Positions 24,001 to 27,211 of a stretch of DNA of 64,000 nucleotides are shown in pieces. The position numbers were made by a program, and so were the translations under genes. The DNA is from Devosia sp. Root413D1. GTDB lineage: Bacteria > Pseudomonadota > Alphaproteobacteria > Rhizobiales > Devosiaceae. The stretch's first letter is position 1. Every line of letters starts with the position of its first letter. The notes under the pieces were generated by a model. The model ran no database searches, was not told the origin of the DNA, and saw only the letters and a list, made by a program, of their open reading frames with translations. Where the stretch lies: the NCBI RefSeq assembly GCF_001425235.1, contig NZ_LMEA01000001.1, positions 657,855-721,854 of the forward strand. The letters run 5' to 3'.

Positions 24001-25353
24001 AACTCAGGGGCTGCGTGGCTCTACGGCAACCAGACCGTCTACAAGCTGCGCATCGGTAACGATGAGATGCGCGGTGGCACCGAGGACGACGTGATCATCG
24101 GCGATACCGGCCTGCTCGAAGTGCCCTCGGTGTTCCAGGGTTACACGGCGACCCAGGCCAAATCGATCGCCGACAAGATCCAGGACTCGTTCCTCAAGAC
24201 CATCGACGCCCTCTATATGGGCAATATCGGCAGCGCCACGGCGCTCGCCAACGCCTTCGGCGTGCAGACGACGCTCAGCCGCGGCAAGCAGACCGATTGG
24301 TCGTCGAACGGCTCGATCCACAGCTGGCTGACCGACCTGGCCGACCCGCGCCAGGGCAAGAAGCCGGCGATGGATCACATCCGGCTCAACGCCGACCTCA
24401 TCAACGGCAACGATGGCAACGACATCGTCATCGGTGACAATTCCTACGTCATGCCGGTGGTCAACGGGGCCGGCGCTGCCGGCGTCGGTAGCGCCATCCG
24501 CGTGCTGCCGATCGGTGAGCCGGGCGCCAGCCAGTCCTCCACCCTGCGTTACAGCTATGATTGGGGGATCCTGGGCAAGCTGCACCGCACCGGCGTCGCG
24601 GACGTCAACCTCAAGTCGATCTACAACATCGACACCGACACGATTTACGGCGATGCCGGCAATGACGTGCTGTTCGGGCTGCAGGGCGACGACACCGTCG
24701 ATGGTGGTCTTGGCGATGACACGGTGTCGGGCGGCAATGGCTATGACACGGTTGGCGGCGGTGCCGGCAACAATACGCTGGGATACGACCGTTCCCGCGA
24801 CAAGGTTGTGCAGACCGCCGGAGCCAGGGACGCGATCAAGCAGACGGTCGACGCCAGCGCCAACAGCACGATCCTCGGACGCAGCTGGCTCTCGCCGATG
24901 TTCGACGGGCTGGCCAAGGACGTGAACCGGGCGGCGGCCACCGGCCTGCTGTTCGGCAACAATGCCCCCGCGGTCACCACGCCCACGCTGGCCGGCGGCG
25001 CCGTGCAGAAGACCATCGAAGCCAAGGTCCGTCCGCCGGTACGCGAGCCGTTCGTCTTCGTGCCCAGCGTCACGGCGCCGGCGTTCGAGCCGATCAACCT
25101 CGCGACCCGCGCCGTCGATGCCAAGTACCACTCGGCCCGGCCGCTCCCGGCTGATCTGATCACGCTGCTGAAGACCAGCAACATCGTTATTGAAGCCAAT
25201 GACGAGGACGATCTGGACGAGCGGAGTGATCTCGATCACTGGCTCTACAACATCCTGACCGGTGATTTCGATCTGTTGCCGCCGGTGCTGGGGCGGTCCG
25301 GGGCGCTGGTGTTCGATGACGAAACCGGCGGCTTCATCCCGCTTGACGACTAG
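1..25353 (+). CDS. Giant RTX-type repetitive surface/secreted protein, 5' end outside window
   Basis: The frame is open from base 1 to the TAG at 25351-25353, giving 8450 visible residues; the start and any export signal lie upstream. I saw no cysteine in it, as is usual for giant bacterial adhesins. Order by residue counted from base 1: five blocks of about 360-450 residues sharing the motif AFNSVGW (1-1900); Ala/Gly/Val-rich repeats of roughly 110-130 residues (1900-3200); mixed beta-rich sequence with two helical inserts (3200-5600); RTX-like nonapeptides (about 5620-5960); Calx-beta-like modules (about 5980-6360); a long RTX region with GGxGxDxxx repeats (about 6560-8260); and an acidic tail ending PLDD. 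RTX repeats bind calcium and fold outside the cell, so this is probably a secreted or surface-attached adhesin or matrix protein. The genes downstream at 25506-34040 look like its export machinery. The ligand and enzymatic activity, if any, are unknown. Confidence 0.9.
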   Translation, partial: AQIIDAQLGAANAKIGSVSVRADNSATITAENSAVSTGEGASKMQALQIANNTIGWARGNLLFNSVETLLGDFVDDADTGQTVALRQQTVYDVEARITNSNVQSSADVLVEALSSGLITAVLDNRASAAFQAIAQTKSSSLALAIAGNKISNSATARINAASTVAGATVTVRAVNSAIIDTLTNVGADNTTATTYGADVLSDVVSAVVDDYKYTTKSGTPGFFGSAEKLTFGDKVLVHAEINLDELLQPNTIEIKAGDRVQKGGVVYEYAGLDTITSLGALQTETFSNTGRWKVTTGKAGDVYQYMGTATDQIDLAEADFTDFGLWKQLTTDDIISPAFAQTLVSAKMGQAKATSKAKGKEFKDPLKTGSAAKGGIFARNQVDAYVTAAIESSTIASTGKIDVTADQIATIKATDISVISSENVTDGNASKAFGAVSVSNSILGATLATVNGSTISKGTGVGNDLTVRGTNAATIESTALSEMSAGGKVVNAVIAFNSVGWKPQNLFLDAVDLIIGSPEVATALGNEQAFSTTSSIVNSDIDVAGSISVTAENSARITAVTGNEAKQEWSNPFGVVAKQGAKGLAVGALLAMNKISAGADAIIDNTGAVNKQVEADESVRVAADNEASISANIKVVASALPSNTLAAVQQLVTGVAGRLGAGDYDYTSQSGTQTIEKGDKVRVSLAYLNGEVDLDTLGAGAAVNLIQGDIVEKGGEIYRYLGTTPITENTGIVLTNTALWLKLDVNAGEIYEYIGEPDLAPTDLALINYGDALLWKQLRTADYEDIFFPEIGNIVATNAKAIGLSVAYNEVKGDATAKIVNAVVDADGFGADPGDVVVEATNTSQIWAYSTNTVSASGGSGIDGSGKVLGASGQIVTNVVLGKAAASLEASTITAAGDVDVLATNNAAIDARNYASAASGATAVGVTLAFNSVGWAPQNILFNTIDTLVGANYISDLGFGGNIGADATATIDGGTVNADGKITVAADNTAQINSTVSNTAQTTTSALYGASGAAYGVVLSGNKVSGKATATIKNAKTASGKDITAGQGVAVTAKDQSGIYSNTKLVAETSVTNDAGVGIIQETLNDVMGADYDTQPDPAGTKIRGLKYGDRIRLDDAYGDPTIDMSFGIPPTNVAINAGEVIQLEPAAGEDAGLKYLYVGSAPFTIPNVDTFNFATSANFKLIGGDAGAIYTYMGTAASGQNTDLTKLDFTDLNYWKKDPVTEILLHDLNLSAAPAKSIGALVVLNDVRGGASASINNAEVEGGAGNVTVSAEETATLRAIADSAIAAIGGSSLPSNVSFAPNPKPGKDGTTKAAKDTVLAINGTLATNLVQSSAVAEIVNSTVTGQGNVAVDAVNDAQINAKTLAAASTSGGNTAGVVMAFNSVGWNTQNVLFNGIDAILGDDFLAADAFNGKNPAIASAKITSSTIDISGDLSVTADNTAIIDAEVSNEATSSTTSIAGTDGKALGFIIASNKVAGGATATIDNSAAPTAVIEADDVTVKASDDGEILAVGNIKAIAKISNDYGISIATNVIQSLIESYKYTTKSGTQTLNDGDLVYIGDDYSVAADQGKIFKYSGPDGVAIDLSGNITTNAAFSEFSVSKGVELINSLTSNLAGGKATGVGAMAILNLVEGNADALVTGTKLTLTGDLDIESEKTGLIDADLTARVEVTGGTNAQSSSVAINAVISTNNVLGTTSAKLLGSTVTSADNVSVIANNTSTIDATLDADTISKQTSVGVTLAFNSVGVQNQNFLFNTVDALVGTDLVDTIQGAPPVATTALIDNTTIDASGDLNVEAHGDQTINAEISNFVRTLRGGGGNAISVGAVIALNRVTSTVNATISNSSQVYADGDVLVDADNTANITSEVVQPVIALAADLFTGGGTKSFAISLVVSRNIIRADIDAAIDDVDDFDAGSVTVSADQASTIESMAAAAAVAGAVALSGATTSVSGGAAISNNALLGSAEATILDSDVSAPAGTVQVHAGNAADIDAKVLAAAVAVSGSFGGASNGVAIGAALAFNYIGYTGSITQVGTATPLKTEASVRNSTVSGKKVKVDGSSTATIDATVAAAAVAIGASSSNAKQFGIAGAIVENRIAADTTATVDGGATGASTVTLGTDGLEVGAVSNNTITAIAAAGSVTAALSGGSSVAVSIAAGVALNDIKGTTKAHVEDTTVTGTGGVSVKAEDLSKISATAAAAAFTLSGSPSNGVSVSGGGAGASNVIATDVLATILTSTLTVGGGVLVDAHSKQDIDATIVAAAFAVGIGGSNGVAVGFGVSVAENLITGAAATQAQVKAHISSSDVTSGGAVEVTALSEGKIDATVVAASMAIGIGGSVGVALGGAGAGTHNAITVATSALIDGATSDIIGDSIKVSAEDKSDIDVLTGAASVALAVGSTGAGIALGIAVALNEISAGVTASAAGVAQLKTNSGNLSVNAKRDAKINAKAYAASFGAGFGSVGVAVSGAGAAAQNKIGGDVVASIASVASVDVTGSVLVEADSTSKIDAEIAAVAVSVAAGATGVGVGIGISVALNTIGDWDDGGLTYQELIDTEDPLTTAELTSTAEVKAFIDQSKVTATGAVDVSAISDQTIDATVVAAAGALAGGSVGVGVSAAGVYVENLIAVETSAYISGKAAVGNTAATKAEIDAASVSISAENTSDIEALAGAASLAVGIGATGVGVSVGIAIAKNTIDGGVSAYATDADISVTDIVDRPSGSNPPAAATPGTIQISATLDNTIEATSAAAAVAISGGAVGVSVSGGGAVALNTVLGSATAYAADSVLDAGGDIDVTADSTSDIDAQVLAVAGSAAFGGVGVAASIGVGIARNNIGYVTNGADLAPTYDPIVVKAYLEDTEVESFGELSLDATSSETIDAKVISGSVAIAAGGVGVAAAGAGSETSNHVGVETSAYISGDGAGITAGDLSIAADDTIDMEAYAGAASIAGAAGVYGGAASIAVTVAENFSKSTVKAYIADAGAVVVTGTVAKDALGYFNRLKDGVVATPDPLQFQLATGKVEIGATSDITLDATAELASVAVNLSIGPTLAGGGAKTTNNVVAVTDAYINHSTLNVNGDIEITADTDVTTTAVNRALTVAAGLFSLAVSGLDADTDIDIDNTARTFGTSSIDARDVTLRATATPSASAETEAATGGVLAVGVSKADVDVDVLSKTETTNTSFAVRDLTLQAEEARASATANTAYASSQGIVGALIGADATVTNADHIGAISALLGTGTSIVASGTVAATARGDNRQRAASDSAAFGLVAAGATKATATSTSNTKAEVAANVSITAGDLVVRANGNDDNASSASPGAGGLVGIASGEADTVANVASEAKIGGNAQITLLANATTGATGALRLASDQNTLANNEIKTSSYGVISGNGTSATNDVNANSTARFANSADIIAASISASAANHFTKADIGTNVDGISAGAISIAGSEIRTDLSLRTLTIVEDNVTLTVQNASPDAGGISLSTFNDIFYADTVAYKGGGVISGIGASSTLDTKDDAGDDDDNGNGVVGTVQIGTNPATTSNSNIKISSTGDVRLASNSEVDATIKVSVDNYGFLTASAAQSVLEINPVHNITIGGGAEIKALRHVRMLTGMDESFTRDSYKLATYADTLAGSVIPLDKVRNDSLLFITNRIDVMDGATVLSGGNVDVLADTFALANIISQGKSRNWATAVSDGINSALGGAETFTSNGGSEVDSVVNVDGTIRTGLNRVVNVVIESVGGTQANPTAVITAKGADGSAIDTVTVKLVKKQLTSNYVDELVKARVEYDKYRDDAVVRAFWQGEIKRLTRELIFLGLAEPPRDDNGNVIVAIDPVTNQQVVIPVLREVLTIVVDPIFASAGRIHVMADVLQGDGTLDAPGDVSVSIENKTQAFLDIKGITIPENNGGVFLNGLQNEISASTSEAVANGKIDTANASNVATKNNKDDTGFDHTWVAGDANFDITLTPGIRTDASILIKNSWQRSSTDQPWPGITVSGAIDAITSDVIIDNSIGSGDITINAEIDANSVDLRTQGYVLIDLPPGSVYHSGGNPYEDWKAISTDGGVGDITSPAAGTNLVAQPPKPGITANRVSITAEFIDLNGVITSGKEDYVLNLNQATINEIALIEKGKPTTKQVLLKSASTGAFNAYWDVETKKIVIEEFRVPGGSITITGNLLNTGNGIIEALGGYVHVKVVNDTNYDVVIRQLDVRDRGAGTIRLNDKAKATNADGYKQTWYQVNDDGTVTVRESQFKLETTPGSSATAPGKRAYEEIAASVATTNHVAGVDGPYRETFTYKPQEGWRFGWTVGKVVETKDTSVYTTSKWLGIDAFSPDAFDALPSVITVIEGPSLIDNSIFFYRDTVDAASATDADAVHTYESDEFNLDEQRFYKDLPTISHWYGTKDYRKQEDILSTDQTNGRHTIEADRPVTIRFTGYEEARVEIDSNGTGNVIIEGGILNETGLTKITSEGSIDTSHAQSVVQGVRIELDAKNDIGADNMANVGETGGTLTNIKPINIDLVDKYPPGYFKTDTFAQLTATSRTGGVYLNEISGDMSVVSVTASQGDVVLVAQAGIVAAETAAGVFANGLVTGNSIDLIADRYVSQDQGLPDGAVGGIGNGAARPLQINSGALAEHRVTIKAVGDVAVRETAGDLRLIAAETQGNVYIKVDAGSLTDADFTVQKDLRSREQLLAGMWKDLQLTVGTGVNEKISDTLTGYESWKRQEYQAYWQMKGQFNGTSVKLTALEVAYFQGLYPNPTDAASQIATLEASRTQQYLALKAVYEGYGDTQRTDIDAAYQQYWAYRTAQPNTAGSITITGAALTALQNQLRTEALFKNANLATPLEDAALDAYVTAFIATGVSAEQLRQTNDYHDLHKMFGRLGETSQTWDKTGPNYKYLFAVGTVKADLTAGVKVWTEDELLFAFGSGIFKPVTDTETVIEANNVDTAGNLTIDANKNIGKVADALVITLGATPASLTEDERVAIASAERQDIVFAKKVEQGLAVSFGNNALGKGTITRLSGSWTGYSVNDYIYVGGETTNATTKGGYYRIAAIDGATITLVGKAAAGVAEAKPQLGVEASRTVAIANAVLDPLAAASGVITHVIVAQRDDVDVAIDGVINARAGGSIYLGSEQQVKVDKIEAGAAGTIRLKSSASIVNALSGSGVNFKALDIVLEAGDGGIGESNAVTVEMSAGGSLIARATEDVRITAPTSNMYVEAIYSRSGDVYLSTTLGSILDALGTDGEKIRANHISLTAGGSIGTATDAVEIVVTGAYSGVATNADTTGTVIATAAGDISLNAVERNFNVRKITSTAGNVYLGAELGSILDAEYNPQGTQLGADIIGNSVSLSARIAIGQAGNELEIDSSNQAAGKVRAFTDLESIYLAETTGDLNLDQVGTPTADLGDTKPLAFLVAMTGSILNARSDTATDKRNIVSRRTFMSANQSIGSASKSIVTEVGNLEGKALNGSTYVANLGALTVGDVNANNSGVNAANGAVFIKASSPIIIAESSIAAGVFQAWAEDDNEANGGEDALPDDITVKAGVTIQSTANEVRLLAGDNLLVEGAFVSADPLLNKSAAVIKAATQIVIKVDYQDGVADPDAAGGVATLKGSFTAPTITITGGAQDDSVLFDLEALNGNTFVFGGAGNDTVTVDQLPSMTTYQGVVDADGVFGKDGTGRELRDELTIDGQNGSDLTVVNVRGTTSDYVINVVDTGSKLDAGDVLRVEGTAAADVFLMRRNMIANMHRTGVDTYADAFERINYTADINGRVIVNGNDGDDEFYFDDNSAVMTVDGGVGNDRFQVGQLFATPRDAAAIESVEDRFETAPISFGAHLSNGITLPAVLYGGVGDDQFVVYSNKADLRLEGEDGNDEFVIRAFALSGSANVKLNGGTGNDIIQYNVNAPVDIDGGAGFDKIVVLGTELADNFVITKDGVYGAGLTVRYANAEAMEVDGLEGDDTFYVLSTPADVVTTLIGGLGSDTFNVAGDVTETVVADNDGDLGAISHTVTSADPRYNGLFVRGLDFSATGSTTNTVALATGDGLNVLEDGGTAAFDSYTLTLPNTPVASVFVTISAAQASAMVAARPGGPGKTVLVSLDNVNFSESVTVEFIAGDATPTATIYVKAESDGAEEGESTVVISHSVISTDPNYIDFDIPNVTVRVQDDDRADLLITELHGNTQVFEGNADGDSYKVKLSKPPALGEVVTVTLSAPAGLTLSATTLKFGLVANSSAGIVAWDDAQTVKVTVTNDGIANRYLADIVHTVTSDGGVYADVDVARVRVDVVDSNTAGVEIIETDGSTSVSELGQTDSYQMVLTTPPNATVRVIIEVTGKAKPQLVAGGRVNYDSDTEDYYVDFDAGNWDQPVTVDLVYDPLGADSTEDHKTFTPQPHDLVAIQGPLFIEGGVGPTPRSITRAVALPGEVNDAVVRNITVDDVPDVDQLVVFADTVQANQTGRLTANTITGLNMPAADLVVDKGDGTTDTFARGITYGNVHVVEVLLGNGMDTFHVDSTHADTLTVIHGGGKSDTLIVHDSTGPLVLFGDTSANGERYGALPGDPDGTAYAFTQYGDDFIDATNANGIVVVDGGAGIDTLKGGNDTSFIAGGTGDDKITGGTGKNWIIGDSAFDVDYLKRTVIIDASATAAGDDTITGGDNDDVILGDHGLIDQAGLIDGTTAELVEGTLNMMSHHDVVQVRSTNADYGGNDTIDAKAGKNIVLGGSGDDIVTGLGGTDILFGDNGVAKFANQVVTEIESTDTDKGGVDTITTYIGAAVVGNLRNVVVGGSAGDIIKVDPGTGTGDPGKAGDVVLGDNGWIVFDAAAQVKSIVSTAVDHGGADRITTSAGRNIVIGGAAGDTITSGDEADVILGDNGAAFFVAGVALRVETTSTSKGGRDIIKAGAGKNIVMGGMDDDTIDAGDGTSVILGDNGLALFSSSALFQGEPQVVQTIAHEHFGNDTITIVNGNHILIGGSGADTITAGDGNSVVVGDNGVANFEGGKLVALVSENTFDDEDEHNVIPEYDGVDIIKVGNGFNTVIGGGAGDDIDVKDGNSVVFGDSGYAKFLNNKATMAFSLQPELGGNDKIRAGNGDAVIFGGAADDNIAIVDGNSTLFGDGGHAEFVDGVVTVAYSIAPGVGGKDMIRARDGDAVIFGGADDDNIENRNGDSTLFGDSGHAEFTGGVVTEAYSIAPDVGGKDIIVAGSGNNVVFGGADDDELKVGTSQSDLLGSVLFGDNGYAKFVNGTVTTAYVINPETGGADTIETGDGDHLSIGGANGDTITTKGGNDIVFGDNAYVEFGQVGSGLLAGELTLVRAFSIAPTAGGKDIIDTGASNDIVIGGADADTIKSGDGDDRVFGDHALFDITNPANQLVISIYSGAADGGGADKIWAEAGNDIVLGQQGDDTIEGGDGDDDLVGGHNVVGKIEGGVATAGSDGNDTILGGAGEDVILGDNGVIGRTITNLATGGTWKDYTFKLNPPIANRTAALMREFVLFDHADKIGGNDTLYGGDGEDRINGQRGNDTIYGDAGVDEIVGGLGADTIQGGADDDLILGDEGQILRALNADGSAVLNSNGTWHRDVVLEEVAVVAGLFELRSNLAGIDATTAGNLLGYDALLVGGRTADGVDVTTNGAWQTVAIGVSLEPAYNDTINGNDGDDILFGQRGNDTLNGDAGNDVIFGDRASNNAAFATDLPGIVNAYRVIAADAALGLALPLFGEVVVPAVNLLPSELTPYQPQLDVYPYADGFAGDMAGRNKLKVGSGNAAFSILAAVQGDATGASDIYGDDIIHGGDGADTIFGDDGRIRADQGTGFATIDENLAGLSVTMQNLLTNLSSLAFAENANVGGTHTVVTIGKDEIYGDGGNDTVFGDSGTVVVPARMLVLDGANDQAAVLAMNAQVFRLQRAFADLSYVVHAAGTKVIADYVTKNGIQGNYNARNAVLRPATHTLEIGNDLIDGGAGIDMLVGDHGVTTIPSIMLTRPTPTKTYTAAAKAAIDAALKTQDQTLTTALDAHLRVDHTINASANSGAAWLYGNQTVYKLRIGNDEMRGGTEDDVIIGDTGLLEVPSVFQGYTATQAKSIADKIQDSFLKTIDALYMGNIGSATALANAFGVQTTLSRGKQTDWSSNGSIHSWLTDLADPRQGKKPAMDHIRLNADLINGNDGNDIVIGDNSYVMPVVNGAGAAGVGSAIRVLPIGEPGASQSSTLRYSYDWGILGKLHRTGVADVNLKSIYNIDTDTIYGDAGNDVLFGLQGDDTVDGGLGDDTVSGGNGYDTVGGGAGNNTLGYDRSRDKVVQTAGARDAIKQTVDASANSTILGRSWLSPMFDGLAKDVNRAAATGLLFGNNAPAVTTPTLAGGAVQKTIEAKVRPPVREPFVFVPSVTAPAFEPINLATRAVDAKYHSARPLPADLITLLKTSNIVIEANDEDDLDERSDLDHWLYNILTGDFDLLPPVLGRSGALVFDDETGGFIPLDD
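130..5300 (+). repeat. Five long tandem blocks with the AFNSVGW motif
   Basis: Within the giant gene, versions of a motif AFNSVGW..QN.LFN..D.L.G occur near bases 140, 1480, 2780, 4140 and 5220, so the repeat period is about 1.1-1.36 kb (360-450 residues). Each block also carries a CDS-internal module with a YxYxG...W pattern (near 900-990, 2240-2330 and 3560-3650, with a partial copy near 4710) and a YKYTTKSGT-like segment (near 630, 1990 and 4620). The order is conserved between blocks, which points to duplication of a large unit followed by divergence. Confidence 0.75.
5760..9200 (+). repeat. Ala/Gly/Val-rich beta-type repeats of roughly 110-130 residues
   Basis: This part of the giant protein repeats the pattern 'ID(A/S)xVxAAAxAxGxGGxxGVGVSxGxAxAxNxI' about ten times, each followed by a variable segment ending in a phrase such as GxVxVxAxSxSxID. 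Glycine, alanine and valine dominate and charged residues are sparse, which suggests stacked beta structure rather than globular domains. No catalytic motif is visible. Confidence 0.65.
13990..14660 (+). other. Helical insert within the giant protein
   Basis: Residues about 4665-4885 depart from the Gly/Ala/Thr beta-repeat composition. The segment is rich in Gln, Tyr, Leu, Lys and Glu, includes YESWKRQEYQAYWQMKG and many heptad-like hydrophobic positions, and reads as mostly alpha-helical. A shorter helical stretch occurs at about 11290-11500. Such inserts could be functional heads or spacer coiled coils; no family was recognised. Confidence 0.5.
16860..17900 (+). repeat. First RTX-like calcium-binding cluster
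   Basis: Short glycine-aspartate repeats appear here for the first time in the giant protein, for example GGAGNDTVTVD, NGNDGDDEF, DGGVGNDRFQV, YGGVGDDQFVV, NGGTGNDIIQ and DGGAGFDKIVV. They match the hemolysin-type calcium-binding consensus GGxGxDxxx loosely. They sit N-terminal to the Calx-beta-like modules and are separated from the main RTX region. Confidence 0.7.
17950..19090 (+). repeat. Calx-beta-like tandem modules
   Basis: The phrase SHTVTSxDPxY...VxVxVxDxD recurs (near 17955, 18365 and 18730), each time followed by a segment resembling VxExGxxDSYxVxLxxPP and ending in a hydrophobic strand. This fits the Calx-beta/immunoglobulin-like modules common in giant adhesins. There are three fairly complete units and a partial one. 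Confidence 0.65.
19690..24790 (+). repeat. Main RTX region with a GD(N/S/H)G supra-repeat
   Basis: About 1700 residues are dominated by GGxGxDxxx nonapeptides. Between about 20100 and 22030 they are organised into a longer unit with the pattern (V/I)(L/F)GD(N/S)GxAxF...GGxDxIxxGxGxxxVxGGxxxDxI. Copies of the GDNG-type element lie near 20149, 20369, 20541, 20713, 20899, 21103, 21274, 21448, 21631, 21802 and 22000, so the unit is 171-220 bases (57-73 residues). Calcium-dependent beta-roll folding after export is the expected behaviour. Confidence 0.8.
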
Positions 25354-25354
25354 G

Positions 25355-25380
25355 CCCCACCCGGGGAACTCCGGGTGGGG
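25355..25380 (+). terminator. Hairpin terminator after the giant gene
   Basis: A perfect 10-bp stem (CCCCACCCGG with CCGGGTGGGG) and 6-base loop begin one base after the TAG. No long T run follows, so it may be an imperfect intrinsic terminator or an mRNA-stabilising hairpin, but its position directly after the stop codon makes a 3'-end role likely. Confidence 0.7.
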
Positions 25381-25505
25381 TGTTGCAGCTGTGCCACGCC
25401 GACCAAGGTCCGGCCCGTTCAGGTGAATATGACTGTATCGGGGCTTGCTGAGTCCGGCGTCATGCTGCGATGATCGCCGCCATTGCGGGTGTTGGGGGCG
25501 ATACT

Positions 25506-26798
25506 ATGCGGATATTGACTGGAACTTTACTTGGCGCGCTGCTTGCAACGACCGCATTGCCGGCCTTTGCCGCCGACCTGATCATCGAGGAGACGCCGAT
25601 CGCGGTGCTCCCGGTGGTGGGTTCGTCTACCGGCTTCTATGTCGGCGCCCATCTCGGGCCGACCATCATCGGCGTGGATTACGATCCGGATGTCGATCCG
25701 CCCGAGCTTTACCAGTTCTCGAAACCCAGTCTGACGGCGGGCATCGCATTTGGTTGGGACACCATGCTCGGTTCCAACCTGGTCGGTGGCATTGAGCTAC
25801 GCTACGACCTGTTCAACGCAGCATTCTCGCCCTACGAGGATGCGCTTGGGGCCGATCTGTACCGCTTCCAGGACACACTCTCGCTGACCGGCAAACTCGG
25901 CTACCTCGTCGCGCCTGGGACACAGGTCTATGGCGTACTCGGCTTCGGCTCGGCGGGCTTCTCGGCCTTCGCCGGCCTCGACGATGAAACAGGACGCGCA
26001 TCTGGGCTCGTTGTCGGCGTGGGCGCCGAGACACGACTGACCGACCTGCTCAGCGCAACGGTGGACGTGCGCTACTTCAGCGCGTTCGATGAGTATCTCG
26101 TCTCGAACGATACGTCGTTCCTGCCGCGCTACCTCGCGGTCACCGCCGGCCTAAAGTTCCGCTTCGACGACGGACTCGGCCACATGGTCGAGGATCCCAC
26201 CCAGATCGATTTCGACTTCACCGGCCCGAACGTTTCGGTCTCCGCCCTGGCGGTCGCCGCCAGCATGGAGCGCGATATCCTGGTCCCGGGCGCCGACACC
26301 GGCCCGTTCTGGAGCGAAGGCGTCGGCGTCGGTATCGGCCTTGGCTACGATTTCGACATCGGCAATGGCTGGGTGATCGGCGCGACTGCCAACCTCGACT
26401 ACACCCCGCTGGTGTTCGACGACGCGGCGGGCAACTCACCCGACGTGGACGCCCCCACCAAGTTCGCAACAGTGGACACGGTGATCAGCGCCGGCGCGCG
26501 CCTGGGCTTCAAGACCAATCCGTCGACGCTGGTCTATGGCAAGCTCGCCATCGCCGGTATCAACACCCACGCCAACGAAGAGTTCTTTGCCCTGGACGGC
26601 GGCGGCAGCGCGCTGTTGCCGGCAGTCCAGCTCGGCCTCGGCGTCGAAACCGCGATCGCCGACCAGGTGACGCTCGGTGTCGAGGGTAACTACACCGCGG
26701 CGACCAGCCCTCTCGTCGTCAATAACTCGCAGCCTGAACAGGTCGACCTGTGGCCCACCCTGCTGACCGGCAAGGTGACGCTGAAGTACCACTTCTGA
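25506..26798 (+). CDS. Outer-membrane protein with two tandem beta-barrel-like halves
   Basis: 430 residues. The start at 25506 gives a clear signal peptide (MRILTGTLLGALLATTALPAFA, with cleavage after AFA at about residue 22), preceded by a short G run. An in-frame ATG at 25470 would add 12 residues that do not fit. Residues about 35-220 look like an Omp25-type eight-stranded barrel beginning GFYVGAHLGP and ending in alternating hydrophobics and KFRF. Residues about 235-430 repeat the plan and end VTLKYHF, a terminal aromatic typical of proteins folded by the BAM complex. It lies between the giant gene and the export genes, so it could be a surface anchor or outer-membrane conduit, although a plain structural porin-like role is equally possible. 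Confidence 0.75.
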   Translation: MRILTGTLLGALLATTALPAFAADLIIEETPIAVLPVVGSSTGFYVGAHLGPTIIGVDYDPDVDPPELYQFSKPSLTAGIAFGWDTMLGSNLVGGIELRYDLFNAAFSPYEDALGADLYRFQDTLSLTGKLGYLVAPGTQVYGVLGFGSAGFSAFAGLDDETGRASGLVVGVGAETRLTDLLSATVDVRYFSAFDEYLVSNDTSFLPRYLAVTAGLKFRFDDGLGHMVEDPTQIDFDFTGPNVSVSALAVAASMERDILVPGADTGPFWSEGVGVGIGLGYDFDIGNGWVIGATANLDYTPLVFDDAAGNSPDVDAPTKFATVDTVISAGARLGFKTNPSTLVYGKLAIAGINTHANEEFFALDGGGSALLPAVQLGLGVETAIADQVTLGVEGNYTAATSPLVVNNSQPEQVDLWPTLLTGKVTLKYHF

Positions 26799-26817
26799 CC
26801 GGCGGTACGCCGCCGGT
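26798..26817 (+). terminator. Hairpin after the outer-membrane protein gene
   Basis: An 8-bp perfect stem (ACCGGCGG with CCGCCGGT) closes a TACG tetraloop and overlaps the last base of the TGA stop. Only a weak T tract (CCCTTT) follows. It probably separates the outer-membrane protein transcript from the operon starting at 26897. Confidence 0.5.
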
Positions 26818-26823
26818 AACCCT

Positions 26824-26829
26824 TTGACA
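26824..26829 (+). promoter_or_regulatory. Candidate -35 element for the export operon
   Basis: A perfect TTGACA lies 68 bases upstream of the DUF3467 start and just after the preceding hairpin. The bases 17-18 positions downstream do not match a good -10 box, so this is tentative. Confidence 0.3.
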
Positions 26830-26896
26830 TCGCCGGGACAAGACGGCTTCGTTGCGAGATGTTAGCCTCCGGCACTTTGCGCGTGGAGGATGAGAC

Positions 26897-27199
26897 ATGG
26901 CAAGGAAGCCGACCCCTGAGGCAGCTCCGGCTGATGCGGCCAAGGCTGGGGTGGTGTGGCGCGAAGACGCCATGCAGACGCAGTTCGCCAACGTGGTGAA
27001 CGTGCAGGGCACCCGCGAGCAGGTGGATATCTTCTTCGGCACCAACCGCACCTGGAACGCCGAGTCCGGTGGGCAGGTCACGGTGGAGCTGTCCAACCGC
27101 ATCATCCTCACCCCGCTTGCCGCCAAGCGCCTCTCGACCATTCTCGCCAATGTCCTGCGCGAGCACGAGCGCCGCTACGGCACGCTCGAGGTCGAATAA
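26897..27199 (+). CDS. DUF3467 family protein
   Basis: 100 residues, with a good GGAGGA ribosome site six bases before the ATG. The core FANVVNVQGTREQVDIFFG followed by NRIILTPLAAKRL matches the DUF3467 family pattern (a short N-terminal strand pair, then RxxLTPxxAKRLxxxL). No signal peptide or membrane segment is present, so it is cytoplasmic. The next gene starts 13 bases downstream, so it is probably the first gene of the export operon. Its function is unknown; as a small cytoplasmic partner in a secretion operon it could act as an adaptor or chaperone, but that is inference from position only. Confidence 0.75.
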   Translation: MARKPTPEAAPADAAKAGVVWREDAMQTQFANVVNVQGTREQVDIFFGTNRTWNAESGGQVTVELSNRIILTPLAAKRLSTILANVLREHERRYGTLEVE

Positions 27200-27211
27200 G
27201 CACGACATGTC

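Noticed and set aside
19690-24790. The dense repeats as a possible CRISPR or satellite array
   Set aside because: The repeats are in frame, code for RTX nonapeptides and vary at third positions; there are no identical DNA repeats with unique spacers.
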